Positions 20,752-29,497 are shown, counted from the stretch's first letter. The stretch: DNA of 64,000 nucleotides from Protaetiibacter larvae (GCF_008365275.1 NZ_CP043504.1:62001-126000), one strand, 5' to 3'. Program-made: numbers and translations. The notes: a model not told the origin generated them from the letters alone.

Positions 20752-20780
20752 ATTACACTCGTGTGATTCCCCCGCGTCAA
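20752..20780 (-). promoter_or_regulatory. whiB promoter with palindrome over the -10
   Basis: On the minus strand TTGACG (20780-20775) is followed after exactly 17 bases by TGTAAT (20757-20752), a near-consensus housekeeping promoter. The -10 is part of an almost perfect palindrome, ATTACACTCGTGTGAT (20752-20767 on the plus strand; one mismatched pair). A protein bound there would block or modulate open-complex formation. The 5' leader is about 40 bases. Confidence 0.7.
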
Positions 20781-20809
20781 GTCGCGGAATCGTAGCCCTG
20801 CGGCTCTCG

Positions 20810-20827
20810 GGCGTGTCGCGACGCGCC
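20810..20827 (-). terminator. Possible hairpin downstream of galE
   Basis: GGCGTGTCGCGACGCGCC is an 18-bp palindrome with one mismatched pair, lying 25 bases past the galE stop and before the whiB promoter. No T-tract follows. Weak evidence. Confidence 0.35.
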
Positions 20828-20851
20828 GCGCACCCGGCTATCGATCAGATC

Positions 20852-21814
20852 TCAACCCGCGGCGACGCGCGCGGCCCAGGCGCTCGCGACCATGTCGTCC
20901 AGGCTGTGCCGCATGGCCCAGCCCAGATCGCGTGCGGCGCGGTCGCCCGACGCCACGATGCGCGCCGGGTCGCCCGCACGGCGCGGGCCGAGCTCGGGCT
21001 CGAAGGCGATGCCCGTGACGCGCGCGACGGCGTCCATGATCTGCCGCACCGACACCCCGTCGCCGCTGCCGAGATTGTAGGCGGGCTCGAGCGCGCGCCC
21101 CTCGGCGAGCGCCGCAGCCGCCGCGACATGCGCCCGCGCCAGATCGGCCACATGGATGTAGTCGCGCACATTGGTGCCGTCGGGCGTCGGGTAGTCCGTT
21201 CCGTTGATCCGCGGCGTACGACCCGCGACGAGCGCGTCGAACACGAGCGGGAACAGGTTGTGCGGGCTCGTGTCGTACACGTCGGGGAAACCGGACCCCA
21301 CGACGTTGAAGTAGCGCAGCGAGGTGTGCGCGAGTCCGGTCGCGACCGCCTGATCGCGCAGCAGCCACTCCCCGATGAGCTTGGACTCGCCGTAGGGCGA
21401 GGTGGGGTTCTTGGGGGTGTCCTCGACGACGAGGTCGACATCCGCGTTGCCGTACACGGCGGCGGACGAGGAGAACACGATGCGCCCCACGCCCCGGTCG
21501 GCCATCGCGGCGAGCAGCACGCGCGTGCCCTCGACGTTCTGCCGGTAGGTGTGCAGCGGCCGCTCCACCGAGACCCCGGCGTACTTGAACCCGGCCACAT
21601 GGATGACGCCCTCGACCTCGTGCTCGGAGAGCGTGTCGAGGAGGAGCTCTCCGTCGAGGATGGAGCCCTCGACGAACGGGGTGCCGGGCGCGACGAAGGC
21701 GCGATGGCCGCTCGAGAGGTCGTCGAGCACGACGGGATCGAGCCCCGCCTCCCGCAATGCGCGCGCGACGTGGGCGCCGATGTAGCCGGCGCCGCCGGTC
21801 ACGAGCCAGGTCAT
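20852..21814 (-). CDS. galE: UDP-glucose 4-epimerase
   Basis: A 320-aa extended short-chain dehydrogenase: NAD motif TGGAGYIGAH (6-15), catalytic serines at FSSSAAVYG (115-117) and the pair Tyr141/Lys145 in YGESK. The PHNLFPLV and NVRDYIHV segments are typical of GalE. It interconverts UDP-glucose and UDP-galactose, a probable galactose source for the glycan cluster. The start is the ATG at 21814, with TACCCT 7 bases upstream (leaderless); the longer reading frame beyond it has no family similarity. It is monocistronic. Confidence 0.93.
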   Translation of the reverse strand: MTWLVTGGAGYIGAHVARALREAGLDPVVLDDLSSGHRAFVAPGTPFVEGSILDGELLLDTLSEHEVEGVIHVAGFKYAGVSVERPLHTYRQNVEGTRVLLAAMADRGVGRIVFSSSAAVYGNADVDLVVEDTPKNPTSPYGESKLIGEWLLRDQAVATGLAHTSLRYFNVVGSGFPDVYDTSPHNLFPLVFDALVAGRTPRINGTDYPTPDGTNVRDYIHVADLARAHVAAAAALAEGRALEPAYNLGSGDGVSVRQIMDAVARVTGIAFEPELGPRRAGDPARIVASGDRAARDLGWAMRHSLDDMVASAWAARVAAG

Positions 21815-21871
21815 GACCGACAGGGTAGCGGTCGCGTCCCGCTCCCCGAGCGGTGGCAGGATTTCACCGAC

Positions 21872-21906
21872 TTGATGGTTTCCGCCAGCGCTGGCATGAT
21901 CATCAT
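21872..21906 (+). promoter_or_regulatory. Promoter with two palindromes upstream of the GlxA-type regulator
   Basis: TTGATG (21872-21877) and CATGAT (21895-21900) are 17 bases apart. The perfect palindrome GCCAGCGCTGGC (21884-21895) fills the spacer, and ATGATCATCAT (21896-21906) covers the -10 and start region. Such sites suggest autoregulation or control by another dimeric repressor. A later AAGGAG serves as ribosome-binding site. Confidence 0.55.
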
Positions 21907-21935
21907 GACCATCCAAGAACCGCCAAGGAGTCTCG

Positions 21936-22889
21936 ATGCTCAAGAAGGTCGTCTGCCTCGCCCTCCCCGGCACAGCGCCGTTCGAGTTCGGCGTCGTCTG
22001 CGAGGTGTTCGGGATCGACCGCAGCGAGATGGGCGGACCCCGATTCGACTTCACGATCGCGACCGCCGACCCCGGGCCCGTGCCGACGAGCCTCGGCTAC
22101 TCCATGACGATCGAGCACGATCTCTCGGTCGCCGCCGACGCCGACCTCGTGGCGGTTCCCGCCCACGCCATCGGCCCCGTCGACGAGCGCTACCTCGAGG
22201 TGATCCGTGCCGCGGAGGCGCGCGGCGCCTGGGTGATGAGCGTGTGCTCCGGCGCGTTCGTGCTCGCCCAGGCGGGCATCCTCGACGGACGCCGCGCCAC
22301 CACCCACTGGACGCACGCCGACCGCCTCGCGCGCGAGTACCCGCGCACCGAGGTCGACGCCGACGTGCTCTTCGTGCAGGACGGCAAGGTCGTCACCGGC
22401 GCCGGCACGGCAGCGGGGATCGACGCGGCGCTCCACATCGTGCGCGAGGAGTACGGCGCGACCGCCACCAACGTGATCGCCCGCCGGATGGTCGTGCCCC
22501 CTCAGCGCGACGGCGGCCAGTCGCAGTACATCCCCTCCCCTGTGCCCGAGTGCCGCAGCGACACCTTCGCGCTCGTCACCCAGTGGATGCTCGAGAACCT
22601 CGACCAGGACCTCACGATCGACCAGCTCGCCCGGCGCGCGCTCATGTCCAGCCGGACCTTCGCGAGACGGTTCCGCGCCGAGACCGGGACGACGCCCGCG
22701 GCCTGGCTCAACCGGCAGCGCATCCTGCGGGCGCAGCAGGAGCTCGAGCAGACGGTCGACGGTCTCGAGCAGATCGCCCAGCGGGCCGGATTCGGCACGG
22801 CCGCCGTCATGCGCCACCACTTCCTCAAGGTGCTGCAGACCACGCCCACGGCGTACCGCCGGGCGTTCGGCGCCCGCGAAGCCGGCTAG
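21936..22889 (+). CDS. GlxA-type AraC-family transcriptional regulator with DJ-1/PfpI domain
   Basis: A 317-aa protein. The N-terminal ~190 residues form a DJ-1/PfpI-like domain, with the nucleophile-elbow region VMSVCSGAFVLAQAG (Cys near 105) and the following TTHW. The C-terminal ~100 residues carry two helix-turn-helix motifs of the AraC type: LTIDQLARRALMSSRTFARRF and LEQIAQRAGFGTAAVMRHHF. The architecture equals the GlxA family, regulators of catabolic or stress genes. AAGGAG precedes the ATG. No catabolic gene is adjacent, so the target is unknown. A divergent arrangement with galE (121-base gap) may be incidental. Confidence 0.92.
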   Translation: MLKKVVCLALPGTAPFEFGVVCEVFGIDRSEMGGPRFDFTIATADPGPVPTSLGYSMTIEHDLSVAADADLVAVPAHAIGPVDERYLEVIRAAEARGAWVMSVCSGAFVLAQAGILDGRRATTHWTHADRLAREYPRTEVDADVLFVQDGKVVTGAGTAAGIDAALHIVREEYGATATNVIARRMVVPPQRDGGQSQYIPSPVPECRSDTFALVTQWMLENLDQDLTIDQLARRALMSSRTFARRFRAETGTTPAAWLNRQRILRAQQELEQTVDGLEQIAQRAGFGTAAVMRHHFLKVLQTTPTAYRRAFGAREAG

Positions 22890-22933
22890 CGGCCGCCATC
22901 GCCCTCTCGCATCGCCTGTGGGACGATGAGGGG

Positions 22934-23635
22934 GTGGCGGATCATCCGCAGGAGCGCACCCCCTCGACGCGAGGCGACGACTACGCGGCCCGCCTCGATC
23001 GCCTGCAGAACAAGTGGTGGAAGAAGGCGCTCGACGTCCAGCGCCCCTATCGATGGAATCTGCGCCGCTGGGAGCTCGGCGCCACGCTCGATGTCGGCTG
23101 CGGCAACGGACGCAATCTCGTCTCGCTTCCCCCGGGATCCGTCGGAGTCGACCACAACCCGGCCCTCGTCGCGGCTGCACGCAACCGCGGCTGCGAGGCC
23201 TACACCGATGGTGAGTTCTTCGCAGACCCTGTGCTCTCGCGGCCCGGGCGCTTCGACTCTCTTCTCGCGGCACATCTCATCGAGCACCTGGTCCCCGCCG
23301 ATGCTCGAGTGATTCTCGGGAGCTACCTCTCCTCGATCCGACCGGGCGGAAGGGTCCTGTTCATCACGCCCCAAGAGCGCGGGCACGCGTCAGACCCCAC
23401 CCACCTCGCCTTCACGGACCATGCCGCCCTGCGGACGCTCGCGCGCGACCTCGGGCTCGAGATCCTCACGACGTACTCGTTCCCATTCCCGCGCTTCATG
23501 GGCAGGCTGTTCATCTACAACGAGTTCGTCTTGGTCGCCCGTATCCCGCCCGCCGGTCAGGAAGCGACGGCTCCCGACGCGAGGAACAGGGTTCCGTCGC
23601 CGCGCAGACCGAGCCACGGTTCGCCGGCAACGTAG
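22934..23635 (+). CDS. Class I SAM-dependent methyltransferase
   Basis: About 233 aa. Motif I LDVGCGNGRNL, the acidic-loop VGVDHNPALV and the HLIEHL motif after strand 4 define a Methyltransf_11/25-type fold. SYLSSIRPGGRVLFITPQE is the post-motif-III strand. The GTG start at 22934 gives the only frame with the family N-terminus; GACGAT lies 6 bases upstream. The last 79 bases overlap manA on the opposite strand, so its tail IPPAGQEATAPDARN is unlikely to be conserved. The substrate is unknown; the neighbourhood suggests an envelope sugar or lipid. Confidence 0.8.
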   Translation: MADHPQERTPSTRGDDYAARLDRLQNKWWKKALDVQRPYRWNLRRWELGATLDVGCGNGRNLVSLPPGSVGVDHNPALVAAARNRGCEAYTDGEFFADPVLSRPGRFDSLLAAHLIEHLVPADARVILGSYLSSIRPGGRVLFITPQERGHASDPTHLAFTDHAALRTLARDLGLEILTTYSFPFPRFMGRLFIYNEFVLVARIPPAGQEATAPDARNRVPSPRRPSHGSPAT

Positions 23636-24675
23636 ACGGCCGAGCCGCGGTCGAGCCGGGGGCCGCCGTCGAGAGCGAAGGAACCGCTGGTGCACAGCGC
23701 GATCGCGGGGCCGTCCAGCCGCAGCTCGACTCCCCGACGGGCCGCCACCGCGTCCACCACGGTCAGCTGGAAGTCGTCGACGTCGGGGCGGAACACCTTG
23801 ACGCCGGGCTCCGCCTCCTCGGGTTCGAGGAACGGCGCCGGCAGCGGCCGGAAGTCGAGCACCCCGAGCAGCTCCGGGATGTCGATGTGTTTGGGGGTGA
23901 GCCCGCCGCGCAGCACATTGTCGGACGACGCCATGAGTTCGATCCCGAGCCCCTCGAGATACGCGTGGATGTTCCCGGCCGGCAGGTAGAGCACCTCGCC
24001 CGGCCGCAGCTCGACCGTGTGCAGCAGGAGCGAGATCACGATGCCGGGGTCGCCCGGATAGTGCTCGGCGAGCGTCCGCACCGTCTGCCAGCTGGGCCCG
24101 TCGACCGTGGACGCCGCCTCCACGACCGCGGCCACGAGATCCTCGACACCCTCCGCGCGGGAGATCAGCCACGCGAACACGGTCTCGAGGGCCGCGTCGT
24201 CGGCGAGGCGCGCGACGAGCGGTGCGATCCGCGGGTCGTCCGCGACCGGCGCGAGCACGGCGCGGGTCTCGGATACCGGACGGAAACCGGAGAGCGCCCG
24301 GAACGGATCCGAGAGCGCGTAGATGAGCTCGGGCTTGTGGAAGGCGTCCTTGTAGTTGCGATGCACGGCATCGAGCGGGATGCCGGCGGCGTTCTCGCGC
24401 GCGAAGCCCTCGGCGGCCTGGGCGGGCGTGGGATGCGCCTGCAGCGACAGCGGCTCGGCGGCCGCCAGCACCTTCAGCAGAAAGGGAAGCCTGCCGTCGA
24501 CGACATCGAGCAGGGTGCGATCCTCTCCCACGATCCGCGCGGGCGATCCCGGATGCGCGCCGAGCCAGAGCTCCGCCTCCGGCCTGCCGCTCGGGGTCGT
24601 CCCCAGCAGCTCGGCGATCGCCGACGACGAGCCCCACGCGTAGTCGCGCGGGGTATTGGTGATCTCGACGAACAA
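23557..24675 (-). CDS. manA: Mannose-6-phosphate isomerase, class I
   Basis: A 372-aa type I phosphomannose isomerase linking fructose-6-phosphate and mannose-6-phosphate. The family opening NTPRDYAWGS, the zinc site LQAHPTPAQA (Gln, His), the KPELIYAL glutamate and the late histidine in GNIHAYLEG are all present. The start is a TTG with GGGAGG five bases upstream. It works with manB to supply GDP-mannose precursors. The 3' end overlaps the convergent methyltransferase gene by 79 bases. Confidence 0.95.
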   Translation of the reverse strand: MFVEITNTPRDYAWGSSSAIAELLGTTPSGRPEAELWLGAHPGSPARIVGEDRTLLDVVDGRLPFLLKVLAAAEPLSLQAHPTPAQAAEGFARENAAGIPLDAVHRNYKDAFHKPELIYALSDPFRALSGFRPVSETRAVLAPVADDPRIAPLVARLADDAALETVFAWLISRAEGVEDLVAAVVEAASTVDGPSWQTVRTLAEHYPGDPGIVISLLLHTVELRPGEVLYLPAGNIHAYLEGLGIELMASSDNVLRGGLTPKHIDIPELLGVLDFRPLPAPFLEPEEAEPGVKVFRPDVDDFQLTVVDAVAARRGVELRLDGPAIALCTSGSFALDGGPRLDRGSAVYVAGEPWLGLRGDGTLFLASGAVAS

Positions 24676-24720
24676 TCGGCCTCCCTCGATGCCACGCTTT
24701 GGACCAAGCTACCAACCGCG

Positions 24721-24749
24721 TTGAGCCCGCCCGCCCGGATGCGTAGGCT
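24721..24749 (+). promoter_or_regulatory. Promoter of the acyl-CoA dehydrogenase gene
   Basis: TTGAGC (24721-24726) and TAGGCT (24744-24749) are separated by exactly 17 bases. The leader is about 30 bases and contains AAGGGAG before the ATG at 24786. Confidence 0.6.
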
Positions 24750-24785
24750 CCCGCTGCCCGGAACCGGAACAAGGGAGTCATCCGC

Positions 24786-25964
24786 ATGTCCTTCACGCCG
24801 CTCGCCAGCGACTTCTACGGCTTCGAGAGCCAGCTCACCGAGACGGAGCGGGAGGCCCTCGCCGGGCTCCGCCACTACCTCGAGACCGAGGTGAAGCCGC
24901 TCGTGAACGACCACTGGGACCGCGCCGAGTTCCCGCGCGAGATCCTGCCGGGCTTCCACCGGCAGCCCGTCTTCGGCATGCAGTGGGAGGAGACCCGGCC
25001 GTTCGAGAACTCGGCCGTCTACCGCGGCTGGGCGGCGCTCGAGCTCGCCCGCGTCGACGCGTCCATCTCGACCTACGTGGGCGTTCAGAACGGGCTCGCG
25101 ATGGGCGCGATCGCCGTCACCGGCTCGGCCGAGCAGCGCGCCGAGTGGCTGCCGAAGCTCGCCTCGGGCGAGCTCATCGGCGCCTTCGGGCTCACCGAGC
25201 CGCTGTCGGGCTCCGACTCCGCCCAGGGGCTGCGCACCGTCGCGACGCGCGACGGCGACGAGTGGGTCATCACGGGCCAGAAGCGCTGGATCGGCAACGC
25301 GACGTTCAGCGACGTCACCATCATCTGGGCGAAGGATGCCGCCGATGGTCAGGTGAAGGGCTTCATCGTGCCGACGTCCACGCCCGGGTACACGGCCACC
25401 AAGATCGAGCGCAAGCAGGCGCTGCGCATCGTGCAGAACGCCGACATCGTGCTCGACGGGGTGCGGGTGCCCGAGTCGCTCCGCCTTGCGAACGCGAACT
25501 CGTTCCGCGACACCGCGGCTGTTCTGCGGCTCACGCGCGCCGAGGTCGCCTGGGCGGCCGTCGGCGTCGCGGTGGGCGCCTACGAGGCGGCCCTCGCGTA
25601 CGCGACCGAGCGCATCCAGTTCGGCAAGCCGATCGCGGCGCACCAGCTCATCCAGCAGCACCTCGCCAACATGATGGGCAACATCACCGCCTCGATCGCG
25701 ATGTGCACGCGCGTCTCGCAGATGCTCGACGAGGGCACCCAGAAGGACGAGCACGCCGCGCTCGCGAAGGCCTTCGTCACGAGCCGGATGCGCGAGACGG
25801 TCGCCTGGGCGCGCGAGACGATGGGCGGCAACGGCATCGTGCTCGACTACGACGTGACGCGCTTCTTCAACGACGCGGAGGCTCTGTACTCCTACGAGGG
25901 CACGCGGGAGATGAACACCCTCATCGTGGGACGTGCTCTGACCGGCAAGGCGGCCTTCGTCTGA
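24786..25964 (+). CDS. Acyl-CoA dehydrogenase, glutaryl-CoA dehydrogenase-like
   Basis: A 392-aa flavoprotein that oxidises an acyl-CoA to the enoyl-CoA with FAD. The FAD/substrate signatures GLTEPLSGSDS and WIGNATFSD are in the middle domain, AYATERIQFGKPIAAHQ in the C-terminal domain, and the catalytic base lies in YSYEGTREMN near the end. The DYDVTRFFNDAEALYSYEGT form resembles glutaryl-CoA dehydrogenases. AAGGGAG precedes the ATG. It stands alone between manA and the glycan cluster, with its own promoter. The exact acyl substrate cannot be read from the sequence. Confidence 0.92.
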   Translation: MSFTPLASDFYGFESQLTETEREALAGLRHYLETEVKPLVNDHWDRAEFPREILPGFHRQPVFGMQWEETRPFENSAVYRGWAALELARVDASISTYVGVQNGLAMGAIAVTGSAEQRAEWLPKLASGELIGAFGLTEPLSGSDSAQGLRTVATRDGDEWVITGQKRWIGNATFSDVTIIWAKDAADGQVKGFIVPTSTPGYTATKIERKQALRIVQNADIVLDGVRVPESLRLANANSFRDTAAVLRLTRAEVAWAAVGVAVGAYEAALAYATERIQFGKPIAAHQLIQQHLANMMGNITASIAMCTRVSQMLDEGTQKDEHAALAKAFVTSRMRETVAWARETMGGNGIVLDYDVTRFFNDAEALYSYEGTREMNTLIVGRALTGKAAFV

Positions 25965-25993
25965 GCGGGGCCCGGCGCCGCTAGCCTGAAGCC

Positions 25994-27295
25994 ATGCGTG
26001 CCGCGACGAACTACCAGCGTGCGCTCGCGGTGCTGTCGTTCGGCGTGCTCGCAGCGGGCGACTTCTGGCGCTACCTGCTGAGCTGGTGGGGCTGGGGCGC
26101 CCTCGCGGTGCTCGTGGTGACCCTGGCCGTGGTCGAGCTCGTCCGGGCGCGCGTCGAGATCCGCCGGCTGCCGTTCACCCTTTTCGCGTTCCTGGCCTTC
26201 GCCGCCGTGTCGATCGCCTGGTCGGCCTACCCGGGCGCCTCGGCGCTCGGAGTCCTCGCGACCCTCGCGACCGCGACGCTCGCGGCGTTCCTCGCCACCT
26301 GCCTCAGCTGGGGCGAGGTGCTCGAGACCTTCAGCGACGCGGTGCGCTGGATCCTGGGGCTCTCGCTGCTGTTCGAGCTCCTCGTGGCCGTCGTGATCCG
26401 TCGCCCCGTGCTCCCCTTCTGGGTCGACTACAGCGAGCTCGAGAAGATCCCGGCGGCGTACTACTGGTCGCGCAACCTGCTGTTCGAGGGCGGACGCATC
26501 CAGGGCATCGTCGGCAACGCGAACCTGCTCGCGATGATCGCCCTGCTGGGGCTCGTCGTGTTCGTCGCGCGACTCGTCGCCCGCAAGGGCTCGCCGCTGT
26601 GGGCATGGTTCTGGATCGCGGTGGCCGTGGCGAGCATCGCCCTCACCCGCTCCTCGACGGTCCTGGTGGCCACGGTCGTCGTGGTGCTCGTCGCGGTCTT
26701 CGTGCTCGTCGTCCGGCGCACGAGCGGACGGGCGCGGATGGTGGTGTTCGCGAGCGGCGCCGTGCTGGCGGTCGCGAGCGTGATCGGTGCGGTGCTCGCG
26801 CGCGCACACCTGCTGGCGTTGCTCGGCAAGTCCTCCGACCTCACCAACCGCCTCGAGATCTGGCAGAAGGTCGGTGAGCTCGCGGTGCAGCGCCCCGTGG
26901 CGGGTTGGGGGTGGGTGAGCTACTGGGTGCCGTGGGTCGAGCCCTTCGACGGCCTCGTGGTCATCAAGGGCGTGCAGTACCTCCAGGCGCACAACGCCTG
27001 GCTCGACGTCTTCCTGCAGCTCGGCGGACTCGGGGTCGCGCTGTTCGCGCTGCTGGTGCTCGGCGCCCTGCTGCGCAGCTGGGGCATGGCGGTGGAGGCC
27101 GACCGCATCCGCTACTACGCGGCGGAGCTGCGCTGGCCCGAGACCGCCGCGCCCCTGCTGCTGCTCGTGGCGCTGCTCGTGCAGAGCCTCGCCGAGAGCC
27201 GCCTGCTCATCGAGCTCGGGTTCGCCCTGCTCGTGATCATCGCCGCCAAGACCGGCTGGCGCGACGACGAGTCGACCGCGAGACCGGTCGGATGA
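25994..27295 (+). CDS. O-antigen ligase/polymerase-like membrane protein, copy 1
   Basis: A 433-aa protein with about 11-12 membrane helices. The Wzy_C/O-antigen ligase hallmarks are visible: the GGRIQGIVGNANLLAM stretch, the RLEIWQKVGELAVQRPVAGWGW segment and the large periplasmic loop with HNAWLDVFLQLG. It should polymerise a glycan or transfer it from undecaprenyl diphosphate outside the membrane. TAGCCT lies 6 bases before the ATG, so a leaderless transcript probably begins here. Its stop overlaps the start of a related gene by four bases. Confidence 0.88.
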   Translation: MRAATNYQRALAVLSFGVLAAGDFWRYLLSWWGWGALAVLVVTLAVVELVRARVEIRRLPFTLFAFLAFAAVSIAWSAYPGASALGVLATLATATLAAFLATCLSWGEVLETFSDAVRWILGLSLLFELLVAVVIRRPVLPFWVDYSELEKIPAAYYWSRNLLFEGGRIQGIVGNANLLAMIALLGLVVFVARLVARKGSPLWAWFWIAVAVASIALTRSSTVLVATVVVVLVAVFVLVVRRTSGRARMVVFASGAVLAVASVIGAVLARAHLLALLGKSSDLTNRLEIWQKVGELAVQRPVAGWGWVSYWVPWVEPFDGLVVIKGVQYLQAHNAWLDVFLQLGGLGVALFALLVLGALLRSWGMAVEADRIRYYAAELRWPETAAPLLLLVALLVQSLAESRLLIELGFALLVIIAAKTGWRDDESTARPVG

Positions 27296-28599
27296 GCGCG
27301 TCGGGCGAGCGGGCGGGCGTCGCCGACGCCTTCCTCGGCCTGCTCCGCACGCCCCGCTTCTCGGCGGCGCTCGCCACGATCGGCGCGGGCACCGCCGCGC
27401 TGAACTACCTGCTCGTGAAGCTCACCGGTTGGCCCGGATACCTCGCGGTGCTCGCCGCGCTCGTCGTCCTCATGGTGACCGTGCTCATCGTGCGACGCGA
27501 CGAGCTCGACGGCGGCCTCCCCCCGATCTCGCTGCTGGTGTTCGCGGGATGGGCGACCATCTCGGTCGTCTGGAGCCAATACCAGTGGGTGACGGTCGGC
27601 GGCATCGCCTACCTCGTGGTCTACGCCTTCATCGGCGTGTTCATCTCCCTCACGCGCGACACCATCCAGGTGGTCCGCACCTGGGGGGATGTGCTGCGTG
27701 TCGTGCTCGGGGTCTCCCTCGCGCTCGAGGTGTTCTCGGGCATCCTCATCGACGCGCCGATCCCGTTCCTCGGCATCGGCGGCCGGATCGCCGAGTTCGG
27801 CCCGATCTCGGGGCTCGCGCAGACCCGCAACCAGCTCGGACTGCTCGCCCTCGTCGGCGCCGTCAGCTTCGCCACCGAACTGCGCACCCGATCGGTGCGC
27901 CCCCTCGTCGGGATCCTCTCGCTCGTCACGGCGGCCGTCTGCATCGTGCTCACGCAGTCGCCGATCATCCTCGGCACCGCGGCAGTGGTGGCCGCGGCGG
28001 CGGGCGTGCTGTACGGCATCCGCCGGGTGCGTCCCGACCGCCGGCAGATCTGGCAGTTCGTGATCCTCGGCGCCGCCCTCGTGCTGATCGGGCTCGCCTG
28101 GGTGTTCCGCTCCGCGCTCGTCACGCTCTTCAACGCCCAGGGGGCGCTCGACTACCGCCTCGCCCTGTGGAACAAGGTCTTCGCCCTCGTCCCCAGCAAT
28201 GCGATCGAAGGATGGGGATGGACGGGACGCTGGCATCCTGATGTGGCGCCCTACCTCGCGCTCACCGCATCAGGCGACCGTCCGGCGTCGTCCGCGCTCA
28301 ACGCGTACCTCGACGTCCTCTTCCAGCTCGGAATCGTCGGGCTCGTGGTGTTCGTGGGAATGCTCGGGCTCGCGTTCACTCGATCGTGGCTGCTCGCCGG
28401 ACGCCGACGCAGCGTCATGTACGCATGGCCCGCACTCGTGCTCGCGGCCTTGCTGCTCGTCTCACTCGCCGAGAGCTCGATCCTGGTCGAGTTCGGCTGG
28501 CTCAGCTTCGTCGTGTGTTGCGCGACCGCGTCGCGCGAGCTCAGCTGGCGCACGGCGCTGCGCGCGTCCCCGGGCGCGAATGCAATCGTCGACGGATAG
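27292..28599 (+). CDS. O-antigen ligase/polymerase-like membrane protein, copy 2
   Basis: A 435-aa protein with about 11 membrane helices. It repeats the layout of its upstream neighbour: ISGLAQTRNQLGLLAL corresponds to IQGIVGNANLLAMIAL, LDYRLALWNKVFALVPSNAIEGWGW to the RLEIWQKV...GWGW segment, and SALNAYLDVLFQLG to the HNAWLDVFLQLG loop. In this copy the conserved histidine of the loop is replaced by asparagine (SALN). ATGA overlap with copy 1 indicates coupling. The pair may act as polymerase and ligase, or on two different glycans. Confidence 0.87.
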   Translation: MSASGERAGVADAFLGLLRTPRFSAALATIGAGTAALNYLLVKLTGWPGYLAVLAALVVLMVTVLIVRRDELDGGLPPISLLVFAGWATISVVWSQYQWVTVGGIAYLVVYAFIGVFISLTRDTIQVVRTWGDVLRVVLGVSLALEVFSGILIDAPIPFLGIGGRIAEFGPISGLAQTRNQLGLLALVGAVSFATELRTRSVRPLVGILSLVTAAVCIVLTQSPIILGTAAVVAAAAGVLYGIRRVRPDRRQIWQFVILGAALVLIGLAWVFRSALVTLFNAQGALDYRLALWNKVFALVPSNAIEGWGWTGRWHPDVAPYLALTASGDRPASSALNAYLDVLFQLGIVGLVVFVGMLGLAFTRSWLLAGRRRSVMYAWPALVLAALLLVSLAESSILVEFGWLSFVVCCATASRELSWRTALRASPGANAIVDG

Positions 28600-28608
28600 C
28601 ATCAGGGG

Positions 28609-29472
28609 ATGGTCAAGCGGGTCGATTTCGTCTTCGATCCCGACTGGCCGCACATCGGATCGACCGTCATGCGCGGTGAGCAGCTCTCGGGCCTCGCGCG
28701 TGCCGGGCTGGGGCGCGACTGGCGGGTGCGATACCGTCCGCTCGGCGCTCGCATCCGCGGGTCGCGGGTATTCCTCACCAAGAATGCGGCGCGTCGGTTG
28801 GACGCCGACGACGCGAACGCGCTCGTCCGGGCTGGCAACCGGTTGTTCGTCGACATCGTCGACTCATCCCCGCCCGGGTGGACCGCCGACGTGACGTGCA
28901 TCCTCGTCGCGGCATCGCACACCTCGTTCACGACGGTGTCGCGCACGCACCCGCACCGTGAGGTGGTGTTGATCGATCACCACGTCGACCCCCGGCTGCC
29001 CGCGCCGCCTGCGCACTACCCGCGGTTTCGTGTCGGCTACTTCGGAGAGGTGTTCAACGCGGCACTGACACCGGAGGTGGAGCGCAAGGTCGAGGTCGTC
29101 CCGGTGAGCACGGCCCAGCGGGACGACTCCTGGCTGTCACGGCTCGTCGAGTTCCCCCTGCACTTCGCCGTGCGCAGACGCATCGCCCAGGACGACGTCA
29201 AGCCGTTCCTCAAGGGGTTCACCGCGGCAGCGATGGGCGCCAACATCCTCGCTCTGCGCACCGACCGGGAGGCGGTCGCCTGGCTCGGCGACGACTATCC
29301 GTTCCTCGTCGACGGAGACGACGAGGCGACCGTGCTCGATGCCATCGCGGCTGCCGAAGGCTCCTGGGGGAGCAGCCGCTGGGATGCGGGACTCCACGCC
29401 ATGCGCGGGATCCGCGAGCGCGTGTCACCGGAGCGGATCGTCCGGCAACTCGAGCGCGCACTCTCGGCGTGA
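28609..29472 (+). CDS. Probable glycosyltransferase-related protein, unassigned
   Basis: A 287-aa soluble protein with a Rossmann-like N-terminus (VDFVFDPDWPHIGSTVMRGEQL). Internal strands such as LFVDIVDSSPPG, CILVAASHTS and VVLIDHHVDP follow, and the C-terminal half has the KPFLKGFTAAAMGANILAL and VAWLGDDYPFLV segments. These recall the sugar-nucleotide region of GT-B enzymes acting on glycans, but no family can be stated with confidence. TAGCAT (overlapping the previous stop) lies 6 bases before the ATG. It is cotranscribed with, or closely follows, the two ligase genes and is convergent to wzt. Confidence 0.6.
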   Translation: MVKRVDFVFDPDWPHIGSTVMRGEQLSGLARAGLGRDWRVRYRPLGARIRGSRVFLTKNAARRLDADDANALVRAGNRLFVDIVDSSPPGWTADVTCILVAASHTSFTTVSRTHPHREVVLIDHHVDPRLPAPPAHYPRFRVGYFGEVFNAALTPEVERKVEVVPVSTAQRDDSWLSRLVEFPLHFAVRRRIAQDDVKPFLKGFTAAAMGANILALRTDREAVAWLGDDYPFLVDGDDEATVLDAIAAAEGSWGSSRWDAGLHAMRGIRERVSPERIVRQLERALSA

Positions 29473-29497
29473 TGCGAGGCCCGTGGGCGCCGAGGGC

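Noticed and set aside
20813-22933. Upstream extension of the methyltransferase frame over galE and the GlxA-type gene
   Set aside because: The extension is antisense to galE and out of frame with the regulator; family similarity begins only after 22934.
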